A model generated the notes under the pieces. It worked only from the letters and a program-made list of their open reading frames with translations. It was not told where the DNA came from and searched no databases. From contig NC_003076.8 of the NCBI RefSeq assembly GCF_000001735.4, positions 558,001 to 622,000 of the forward strand: a stretch of DNA of 64,000 nt, in the 5' to 3' direction. The stretch's first letter is position 1. Each line of letters opens with the position of its first letter. Shown here piece by piece: positions 55,782-64,000 of the stretch. Made by a program: the position numbers and the translations under genes. The stretch comes from Arabidopsis thaliana (Eukaryota > Streptophyta > Magnoliopsida > Brassicales > Brassicaceae).

Positions 55782-57039
55782 TCATATCACAGGGTCAAGT
55801 CCAAGTTCATCTTCAGGTTCATCACTTTCCTCAAATAGCTGCATAAACCGAGCTTGATCTCGCTGCTTCTTCATCCTTTGCGTGTGCTTAAACATAAAAA
55901 CGCCTCCAACCACAACAAGCGTTGTACACAAAACGCCTGCTATGATCGCTATCATGAATGTTAACCCGTTATATCCTTCCTCTTGCGGACTTGAAGCAGC
56001 TACTGCTTTAGAAGATACTACACACATTTTGTTGCATACAATTCATATATGTTACTCATCATCATATCTTTTCGTTTCTTTTGACAGGAAACAGAAATAA
56101 GGAAATTAGTTATTACTCACCGGAGTGGAACTTGGCGCAACCGTGGCAGACAAAAGTAGCATTAATCTCCTTTTCTTTAAAATGCATATAAACTTGGCTA
56201 GCAGAGAAATCAGTGGGACAAACTTCCCATACATCGAACTCTTTGTCTGAAACGAGGCTGCCTTGCTCATAGATTCCGCATCGTTTACACTTTTCGCCAC
56301 CAATTCCAGTCATAGGCTGTAACAGGCAATAGAGTGAAGAACATATATGTATTTATCCATGTTATTAATAGATTGTAGTAATGAACGGATGTAAAAGAGA
56401 TTTGGGACTAGCCTGCCATGATTCTTGACCGCGGAAAGTGTACAAGACACCTGTTTTGGTAACGTCTGGAAGAACAGTTTTGTTCTCTCCATTGCATTGA
56501 AAGTAGACCGTATGTTTGAGCTTGAACCAGTCGTGCTTTGTGAATATCTCAATAGAGTTGAGTGTGATAAATTGCCCTCTTACCAGTCCTGAAATTTTGA
56601 ATATGAACACATATATTAATCTTTTTCGTAAATATACAAATAAGTCGATATGTCCGAGTGGTTAAGGAGATTGACTCGAAATCAATTGGGCTTTGCCCGC
56701 GCAGGTTCGAATCCTGCTGTCGACGATTTTTAATTTTAATTTTACAGAAAATTCCCCATTAATCTTAAATTCTTTGAATCTCTTTTTTCTTGGGACGTTT
56801 TCTTTTTTCATCATGCAAAATAACCACAAATCGATCTATGGAAACAATAAAAAGCATCATGAAAAGATCGATCATTTTCGATCGAGTGAATGGATAAAAA
56901 GTTTGTTGGTTAACGAAACAAACATCATGTTTTGTTTCCCGGGAAAATTAGTCGTGTGGAATTTATTACCTGGAATCCACATGTGGATGATGTAACAGAA
57001 AAGAAGATTTCTCCAGATCATCGGTTTTCGAATCGGCAT
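55782..57039 (-). CDS. Plant-specific type I membrane protein, about 225 aa
   Basis: Four exons: 57039-56970, 56588-56413, 56316-56121 and 56017-55782. Exon 1 gives a hydrophobic signal sequence (MPIRKPMIWRNLLFCYIIHM). The ectodomain runs from LVRGQFITLNSIEIFTKHDW through VYFQCNGENKTVLPDVTKTG and GGEKCKRCGIYEQG to HFKEKEINATFVCHGCAKFH, with paired CxxC motifs and NKT and NAT sequons. A single transmembrane helix (MIAIIAGVLCTTLVVVGGVF) and an acidic cytosolic tail (LFEESDEPEDELGLDPVI) follow. This matches an uncharacterised land-plant family; the function is unknown. Intron 2 has a GC donor (CAG|GCTAGT). Intron 1 contains a tRNA-Ser on the other strand. Exons 2-4 are firm; exon 1 was chosen because it has an ATG, a hydrophobic core, a good donor and the right phase. 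Confidence 0.75.
56644..56725 (+). tRNA. tRNA-Ser (CGA)
   Basis: Acceptor GTCGATA pairs with TGTCGAC (one mismatch-tolerant pair) plus a G discriminator. The anticodon arm is ATTGA-CTCGAAA-TCAAT with CGA. The long variable arm TTGGGCTTTGCCCGC is typical of serine tRNAs, and the T-arm is GCAGG-TTCGAAT-CCTGC. 82 nt, no intron. Confidence 0.95.
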
Positions 57040-57189
57040 TTTTATCTAATTTTCAGGGTTTTTTTCCGTTTAGTTCTCTCTGTTATGTTTTCAACGAATA
57101 TTGAAACAAAAGGAAAGAACAGGAAAGCAAGCTTTCGAGAAAAAAGAGGGACAGAGATCCACGTGCGTCTCACGCTTTCCCTCTAAACA

Positions 57190-57605
57190 CTCTCCCTCTT
57201 CAATACCACATTCTATAATACATTATATTTGTAACGTTCGTATAAAATATTCACAAACAAAAATAATGATCATATTTTACATTGAAAAATCCCAAATTTT
57301 ACCGAATTTGTTAAGCTAATTCTTAAATATTTAAAATTAAAACGAACAAAGTAAGCTTACTTTTGTTATGGTATGGACTTTTTTTTTTTTTTTGACATTC
57401 ATTATGTCAACAAACTACGAAATCTTTTTACCAAAAAAAAAAAACAACGAAAAACAGATAACAAAAAGATGAGACACACAATCTGTCAAAGCTTGTCAGA
57501 AAATGGCAAAACACTAACCGAATAATGAATGTTTTCAAAAGTGAAACAACAAAACCTGAGAAACAGAGAAGATTGAAAATGAGAGACACGAAGACGACGA
57601 CTAAG
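57190..57605. other. Short intergenic region between divergent genes
   Basis: AT-rich with a 17-base T run near 57379 and an A run near 57433. It is the upstream region of the CAP gene. No other feature is seen. Confidence 0.5.
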
Positions 57606-57609
57606 AGAT

Positions 57610-58227
57610 ATGTCGTCGTCTTCGTTATATCATCCGTTTTGTCTCTCCATCTCCTCCGTTCTCCTCCTCCTCCTATTAATCTTCTCCGGAGAATTTCCCT
57701 CCACCGCAGGAACTTCATCACCGGACACCAAAGCCGCAGCCGCACGTGCGACTAACAGAGGAAGGAGGAATAAGCAATCCGCGGAGTTCTTACTCGCGCA
57801 CAACGCAGCGCGTGTAGCTTCAGGCGCGTCGAATCTAAGATGGGATCAAGGGTTGGCCCGTTTCGCATCTAAATGGGCCAAACAACGTAAATCGGATTGT
57901 AAAATGACCCATTCAGGTGGGCCTTACGGAGAGAATATTTTCAGGTACCAAAGGAGTGAGAATTGGTCGCCGAGGAGAGTTGTTGATAAATGGATGGATG
58001 AAAGTTTGAACTACGATCGGGTGGCTAATACGTGCAAGTCTGGTGCCATGTGCGGTCATTATACGCAGATCGTTTGGCGTACAACCACAGCCGTTGGATG
58101 CGCTCGTTCTAAATGCGATAACAACCGTGGATTCCTAGTGATTTGCGAGTATTCACCTTCGGGGAATTACGAAGGCGAAAGTCCTTTTGATATACCTAAA
58201 ATAACATTGAAATTAGACAAGATTTAA
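57610..58227 (+). CDS. PR-1-like CAP-superfamily secreted protein, 205 aa
   Basis: Single exon. The signal anchor region is FCLSISSVLLLLLLIFSG; a basic Ala-rich pro-region follows. The CAP domain is complete: EFLLAHNAARVASGASNLRW (CAP His in AHN), DQGLARFASKWAKQRKSDC, MTHSGGPYGENIF (second His and GENI), CGHYTQIVWRTTTAVGCAR (CAP1 signature), and FLVICEYSPSGNYEGESPFD (CAP2-like). Six Cys residues stand in the usual positions for three disulphides. PR-1-like proteins act in the apoplast; some bind sterols and some release the CAPE peptide. The CNYxPxGN-type motif is EYSPSGNYEGE here, so the Cys-Asn before Tyr is changed and CAPE release is uncertain. Confidence 0.92.
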   Translation: MSSSSLYHPFCLSISSVLLLLLLIFSGEFPSTAGTSSPDTKAAAARATNRGRRNKQSAEFLLAHNAARVASGASNLRWDQGLARFASKWAKQRKSDCKMTHSGGPYGENIFRYQRSENWSPRRVVDKWMDESLNYDRVANTCKSGAMCGHYTQIVWRTTTAVGCARSKCDNNRGFLVICEYSPSGNYEGESPFDIPKITLKLDKI

Positions 58228-58516
58228 TCAAATATTGTTACTTCAATTCTTGAAACATTTTTTTCTTCCTTTAATGGTCAAGTTTTTTCCGTTACTCCTT
58301 CTAATGACTAATGTAATATGGACCGTATTGATGTTCGACGTTATGGGCTTTGGCCTTTTTTAATTATTATGTGGGCTTTTGAATTATTTTAGAATGTGAA
58401 ACGCTGTCGTTTATGTAGCGAATGTGGGTGTAATTTCGAATCTTCTTCACCGTGTTCGTCATCGTCACCACTGAGACTCTCTGTAGAGAAAAACCCTAGA
58501 CATTTTCCGGTGAGAA

Positions 58517-60267
58517 ATGAGTATCACTCGTAGCGCGATCAGATCGAGTTTGTGTCTCCGGAAATTGGATCCGGAAATCAGTCGTAGCTCGCTTCCGTTT
58601 CTTCAAGAGTGGAGGAAATGCCTATCTACCGCCACGGAGCAGCCTCCTCCTGCCTCTCCGTTACCACCGCCTCCGGGAGGTTCTCCGGGAGAAGGTTTTC
58701 TCTTTTATTTCATTCCATTTATCTAGTGTTTCTTTGAGAGCATTTCTCCAATTTGTGAGGGCAAAGATCCTAGATCATAGATTGCAGAGTTTTGATTTGT
58801 TTGGAGTGTGTATATCTGAAGCTATTGAAATTGAAAATGTTGGTTTCAAATTTAACCGCAGAGGCTATTATCGAATTTTGCTATCCAAAAATGCGGACTT
58901 TGTTTACTTTGACTGTTATGGTTTTGAGACTTTGTTTAGCTCACTATGAAGGATGTTCCTTGATGTGTTTTTCTTATTTCTTTTTGCAGGGAGGTTTTAT
59001 GGGAAGTTTTCAGGCTTTTCAAAACATGCTCTGAAGACAGACATAATGAACGTACTCGAGGGCTGCAGTCTGACATCAGATGATCTCAAATTCAACTATC
59101 CGCGTGGCGGAAACTTAACTCCTGCGGCAGTGTAAGTCTTAAGCTTTATTAATTCTCTGGATTGTTACTTTGGAAGAGAGGAATTCGAATCCAAACTAAT
59201 GAATTTCTATCCTTTTTCATTCTCGACAATGTTGGTATATATCAGCTTTGTGCAGTTCCCATCCCTTTCCGCATATGATAAAGCACTGCGGAATATCGCA
59301 AAGAAAGGAAAGCTATATAGATTAGAAAAGGTAATCCTTTTACATTCTATAGAGTCCATATTTATTTCCGTTTTACAAACAAAGAAAGTATTCGTATGCT
59401 AGATGGCTATTTAATCTGGAGTTGATTCCTTGTCGATGATTAGGCTGCTCGTGCTCAGTGGGATCCCATTGTTCCTTATGAGGGGAAAGTGGTAAGCTAT
59501 GTATTCTGTCATAACTTATAGTATTATCGAGGTTTGTTCTCACTTCTCAGACAACTGGTCTGACATAAATTGTAATTGGTACCAACTAATATTTGATGAA
59601 ATTTTATATTGTTTAGGTTGCACTACATGGGATTCCGGTGAATGCTATAACAGATGACATAGATAGGTTCTTATCTGGCTGTCTCTATTATCCTGGATCC
59701 ATCCAGTTCCTCACAGTGTGAGTAATTATTGGGTTTACTAATTCTTATTTTATTAGTACCCTGTTTTGTACTTTACTCGATCCGCATTTGATTAGCCGTT
59801 AGTTGGACCTGCAGTCTTGCAAAGGCAGTGCTCTCCTGTTTGATTCATCAGTTGCACTGATGTTTAATCATATTACTCACTAGAATAAGCAAATAGTACA
59901 GATGTAATATAAATAGCTTTCGCCGGGAACTATAGGAGGAGTGATAGCACTCACTCCTGACTGTCATATTTTTTTTATTTTCTCGAGTACGACATGTGAT
60001 ATCTTGTCACCTTGTTAGACATCATATCTAGAAATCTTTGTGTTCTATGCCTATAGTCGTGTTGTGCAGCAGTTTCTGGATTACTGATAATATGAGGACA
60101 TGAAACTATTTTAATGCCTTCTTTTACCATGCAGTCAAGGACTTGGAACTTCAAAGAGGGTAGCATTGGTGCGTTTCACATCACAAACCCAGGCAATGAA
60201 CGCATACATTACAAAGAACAGGAACTTCCTTCTCAACCAACGAATCACATTGCAAGTTCTGCAGTAA
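58517..60267 (+). CDS. Ribosomal S24e-like/RRM-type protein with organellar presequence, 228 aa
   Basis: Six exons: 58517-58694, 58990-59131, 59246-59330, 59444-59491, 59617-59717 and 60135-60267. The first 40 residues (MSITRSAIRSSLCLRKLDPE ... RKCLST) are basic with Ser/Leu and no acid until Asp-18, like a mitochondrial presequence; a Pro-rich linker follows. The body (KTDIMNVLEGCSLTSDDLKF, QFPSLSAYDKALRNIAKKGK, YRLEKAARAQWDPIVPYEGK, VALHGIPVNAITDDIDRFLS, VALVRFTSQTQAMNAYITKN) resembles the S24e-like family and has an RRM-like last segment. A structural role in an organellar ribosome or RNA binding is likely but not shown. All junctions are GT-AG and in frame. Upstream are site II-type motifs (ATGGGCTTTGG, GTGGGCTTTTG). 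Confidence 0.82.
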
Positions 60268-60299
60268 TTTCTTAGTTTCTATTCCATTCTCGTGGTGTA

Positions 60300-62090
60300 T
60301 TCCAATGGTAAGAGATCCAAAGCACTTTCTTTTGTCTCTACTGTTGGGATGTTTTAGGTCGATTTGGTTATCAAAAATTTCCATCTGCAAACTTCACGAT
60401 GCTTGATAAACTGTTGTTGTCTCTCTCTTCCCTGGTTCAGTTCGAAGTTGATGAATAACAAATACATGTGTCTTAGTAGAAGCAGAAAGTCTCACATAAG
60501 CAGATGTTATACTATGTGATCTTTTTCTCTTTCTTGTATTTTGACTAAAGCTGTTATCATTGGATGCCCATGTGGTGAAGTGATCCATCGTGCTTTTAGA
60601 AAGTGAATGAATTTGTACTATAAGGGTTTGGTGGGGGCTCACTCTTCACTAGTGCAATAGAAATCGAGCACAGTAGAATAATATAATGAGTTTTTTTAAT
60701 TGTTCTCTTGCTTTTCTCTAGTGGGTCATCTTTACTTGTAATTGAAGCAACTTGCTATCATATCTTCTCAGTTCTCACGGTAACCGATCTTTCTTCATGA
60801 GTCCCTTTGATTGTGTAGAAGATTTGATGTATTATTAAATTTGTAGATCGTATGACTAGTGAAACTGTGTCAGTGTACCTTCCTTTTGATATACTTCTAA
60901 GTGATAGTCAATAAACTCAATGGCCAAACCCCTCTAGTAGGATCTTCATTGAGCTATGGATCAATCAATTTGGTGAGCTTAGTTTTGCTATAGTGGTAAG
61001 TTTTCTTTGGAGGAAGGGGTAGTATTGTCAGAATAGTCATTGAAGACTTTTCATTGTTGGTGTCCACCGAAATCTTGTTTAGGGATTTGTGAAACATGAG
61101 AGTTTGTGAAAGTATGGACAACACACGGGGACAAATGCATAGAGACTAGAGTTATAGAATGGTGTGTGGTCATGTGAATTATTAATCTTTCAATACTGTT
61201 TCTTTAAGACAACAGTTGAAAGTGTAGAAGAAGCTATGGATTTAGCCGAACCTTTTGTTTTTGATATCTTTATATAGTTTTGACTTTTGATCATCTTCCT
61301 CTTGTTTTGTTGCTTTTGTTTAGCCATGTACACTAGTAAGAGAAACATCTATTTGTCCTGAACAGCAACATGAGTTTGGTAAATAATCTTATCTGATCAT
61401 TAGGTGTGAATGATAGGTTTTTGGGTTTGTGATTTGTGTTGTGAAAGTTGACAAATACATTTATATAAACAAGCCGATCCAAATTCTTACTCTACTCCAC
61501 AGACTCTTGTCTGGTCCCACTAACTAGCTTCACATTATCAAATTCTTCGATGAATTTTGGTAAATGTAACTAAAATATCAAATTCTTCGATGAAGTTTGG
61601 TAAATGTAACTAAAATATAGTTTGGTTTAGAACTTTAGATTGTGGAGCTAGTAACATTAATAAAATATATAGTTTGTTAAATTTCAACACAATTTTCCAA
61701 CTAAATCCTTCGAAATTTCATATTTCCAAGATTTATAGTTAAAGTGTAATGAAACACTTTTTAATTGCATAAAGTTTGCAAGCAAATTATGCCTGTCACC
61801 AACAGTTGCTAAAGTGTAAAACTTTTGCCAACTCTTCTCCATTCATTGCTTCTTCACCTTTATTCTCCAATCCCAAATTTACATCTATCAATTACATCAA
61901 AACCCAAACAAGCAAAGCCGACAATAATCTCTTTTGTACCACAACCATTTGTTTTTTCCCTAATAGAAAAATCACCAATATTTTATTATTACTTCCACCA
62001 AATTCCTAATGACTTAATACAATGTATATATAAAGCAAAGATTCGTCAAAAAGTGAAAGTGTTAACAGAAGTGAGAAACGAAGCACACAA
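60300..62090. other. Intergenic region, no gene supported
   Basis: 1.8 kb between the S24e-like gene and SGR9. A small tandem duplication AATTCTTCGATGAA(T/G)TTTGG followed by TAAATGTAACTAAAATA occurs at about 61540 and 61579. Nothing else is supported. Confidence 0.5.
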
Positions 62091-62100
62091 GATCTTTAAT

Positions 62101-62952
62101 ATGGAAGACGAAAACACCACAATCATCATGGCGTCACTCTCTGCTCTTTCTCCTTCACACCTCACGAATCTGACTCACTCCATTCTCTCTATCTCCCACC
62201 ACCATCGCCGCCGCCTCGGTGCAGTCCTCTCCTCTCCGACCCTTTTCTCCCTCACTCTCCGCCACCTCCTCTCTCTATCTCTTCCTGACAAAACTCACCT
62301 CATCGCCAACCATCTTCTCTCCCTCCTCCATCCTCTTCTCATCCACCGTAAACACCACTCCTCCTACGCCGTCACCATGAAGCTCCGGGACCTAGACGCG
62401 GTGGTCCTCCTCCTCTTTCTCTGCGAAACCCACCAGCTTCATCCAGATGTTCTAGAAGCTTCCGCTGATAATTGGCGGGAAATTCTCGGTAATACGTACT
62501 CTAATAATATGTTAAGTAATAATTCCGGTCTTTGGACTTGCGATGCCGGAATCTTGATGCCGTACATAGAAACCCTAGTTAGATGCAAAAGATTTGTTGA
62601 CATAATGGGAGGCTATAACCATCTTCGTCGAAGAGATCAAAAAGAAGGCTACCAAGTTCCAGCCGCTAGAGCGGCTGTGGTGGCGTTACGGGCGGTTGAG
62701 GTTTTCAACGTCGCCGCTTCAAACGCCGGAGAAGTAGAATGCGTGATATGCAAGGAAGAGATGAGCGAAGGAAGAGATGTGTGTGAAATGCCATGTCAGC
62801 ATTTCTTTCACTGGAAGTGTATCTTGCCGTGGCTAAGCAAGAAGAACACGTGTCCGTTCTGCAGGTTTCAGCTTCCCACCGACGATGTCTTCTCAGAGAT
62901 CCAACGGTTATGGGAGATCCTCGTCAAGAGTAGCGAGTTACACGTGGCGTAA
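62101..62952 (+). CDS. SGR9: SGR9, RING-H2 E3 ubiquitin ligase, 283 aa
   Basis: Single exon starting MEDENTTIIMASLSALSPSH. The N-terminal 190 residues are helical, Leu- and His-rich (HHHRRRLGAVLSSPTLFSL, LPDKTHLIANHLLSLLHPLL). The C-terminal RING is complete: CVICKEEMSEG, then CEMPCQHFFHWKCILPWLSK, then NTCPFCRFQLP, a C3H2C3 arrangement. In Arabidopsis SGR9 is an amyloplast-associated E3 that modulates actin-amyloplast interaction and so shoot gravitropism. Sequence and length agree with that protein. An upstream in-frame open stretch (from 61825) has no ATG and is probably 5'UTR. Confidence 0.93.
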   Translation: MEDENTTIIMASLSALSPSHLTNLTHSILSISHHHRRRLGAVLSSPTLFSLTLRHLLSLSLPDKTHLIANHLLSLLHPLLIHRKHHSSYAVTMKLRDLDAVVLLLFLCETHQLHPDVLEASADNWREILGNTYSNNMLSNNSGLWTCDAGILMPYIETLVRCKRFVDIMGGYNHLRRRDQKEGYQVPAARAAVVALRAVEVFNVAASNAGEVECVICKEEMSEGRDVCEMPCQHFFHWKCILPWLSKKNTCPFCRFQLPTDDVFSEIQRLWEILVKSSELHVA

Positions 62953-62959
62953 TCTCAGT

Positions 62960-64000
62960 TTGCGGTGATGGGTACATGTGTAAGAGGAACTAAAGAAGCC
63001 TGTACATCGTAATCTAATATACTATGTAGAATAATATATCAAGTAATTGTCATAGATAGGAATGTTTGGACCGTTTTGATATATCGAAATAGTTTATATT
63101 TTGAGAAAGACACATTTGTGTTAATAGTACGATGAATTTCGTAAATATGTTGTAATAGAAACCAAATTAATAGTGACCAAAAAAAATAAAATTAATTGTT
63201 TCATGTATATGAGCATTGGTTTCAATCATGTATTTGTTCCCATATTCTATAGTCAATCGGTGGGAAAATGAAATCAAAAGATGACATGTCGACAACAAAC
63301 AAAAGATCGCGTTACAATTTTTTTCCCCATATCACCATCCATTGATGATTTCACGTTGCTCTTCAGTCTCGGGACTAATGGGCTTAAATACATTTTTGAG
63401 CTTTCTATATTCGGGCCTTACGTAGCCCAATACAAGTTAGATAATTTAATGGAAGCTTGCTTTACATTCTCAAAGCTGGGCCGATTCTACCAGGACAAAT
63501 AACGGTTCATATAACTAACTATGATATAAATATCATAACGAAAATAATATCTAAATAAAGTTTATTTTGATCAAATCAATCAATTAAATAGTGTTGATCA
63601 AAAAGTCATGTGCATCTATTCTATCGTGAAAACTGGAAAGTCACGAAGAAAAACAAAAGAAGATAAATATTCTAATATTAATAATATTATATAAGATTCG
63701 AAGAGTATTTTTCTCAACAAATAATTGAACAAATCATCAACATATCTATCAAACTACCATCGAAGGTTTTGAGATAAATAGAAATGTCTTGAATCTTGAT
63801 GAGAACCAACTAATAGTTGCACACTTGCACGTAAAAATTGCGCTCGTCAAAATGAAAATACGCGATTAAAACAAGTGATTCCTGGTGAACGCAGATCAAA
63901 CTGTCGAAGTATAGCTACTTCGATAATTTGTATGTTTTGACAGTGGATTCGATGATATATTCTCTTGTTTTGAAAACAAAGTTCCAATATTGTTATTAAC
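62960..64000. other. Intergenic region at the window's right end
   Basis: 3' flank of SGR9 and further AT-rich sequence. AGCCCAAT and GGGCCTTACG motifs lie near 63412-63430. A short perfect inverted repeat, TCGAAGTA-TAGC-TACTTCGA, is at 63904-63923. No coding frame is supported. Confidence 0.5.

Noticed and set aside
57428-57745. Minus-strand frame overlapping the CAP gene start as an alternative exon 1 of the membrane-protein gene
   Set aside because: It can splice in phase to exon 2 but has no ATG near the hydrophobic stretch and overlaps the CAP coding sequence; the exon at 56970-57039 is simpler.
63904-63923. Hairpin TCGAAGTA-TAGC-TACTTCGA
   Set aside because: Eight-base stem is too short for a miRNA precursor and there is no T-tract or other context for a terminator.

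Overview
The window is nuclear DNA of a small-genome crucifer. Genes are short and intron-rich with GT-AG (one GC-AG) introns, intergenic DNA is AT-rich, and promoters carry telo-box and site II (TGGGCY) elements. I recognise the gene order as the Arabidopsis thaliana chromosome 5 interval around At5g02500-At5g02760. That assignment, and every locus name here, comes from memory of these proteins and not from a search. All exon coordinates were worked out by hand from splice signals and reading frame.

Region 1-36 kb is ordinary gene-dense DNA. In order it holds: OST4 (-), tRNA-His (-), a CUE-domain gene (+), the kinetochore factor KNL2 (+), the mRNA-export adaptor ALY2 (-), a short-chain dehydrogenase (+), a short unknown gene (-), a convergent histone pair H2A.W (+) / H2B (-), a TIGR01589-type small gene (+), a plastid TPR protein (+), a small secreted peptide resembling the IDA/IDL family (-), the heavy-metal-domain protein NaKR1 (-), ribosomal protein L35 (+), tRNA-Arg (-), the ankyrin membrane protein ANK1 (+), a seven-transmembrane GOST/lung-7TM protein (+) and a small basic unknown gene (-).

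Region 37-54.4 kb is different in kind. It contains one intact DUF627/DUF629 gene and an F-box/LRR/FBD gene split by a Harbinger-type MITE. The rest is a mosaic of gene fragments and repeats: a QQT1-like GTPase fragment, a short-chain dehydrogenase fragment, a methionyl-tRNA synthetase pseudogene with its introns, and a copy of the first exon of the gene at 54.6 kb. Repeats include a 292-bp tandem array with an 18-codon mini-repeat and several pairs of direct or inverted repeats. Three adjacent blocks at 54.0-54.8 kb each have a partner at 38.7-41.9 kb, so the two places are related by duplication and rearrangement.

Region 54.6-64 kb returns to normal: a YkgJ-like Cys-cluster protein (+), a type I membrane protein (-) with a tRNA-Ser nested in its first intron, a PR-1/CAP secreted protein (+), an S24e-like protein with an organellar presequence (+) and the RING E3 ligase SGR9 (+).

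The items most worth a second look are the IDA-like peptide gene at 26.3-26.6 kb, the gene-fragment mosaic, the MITE insertion whose removal leaves the F-box exon in frame, the triple G-box cluster at 23.25 kb, and the shared promoter element of the two histone genes.
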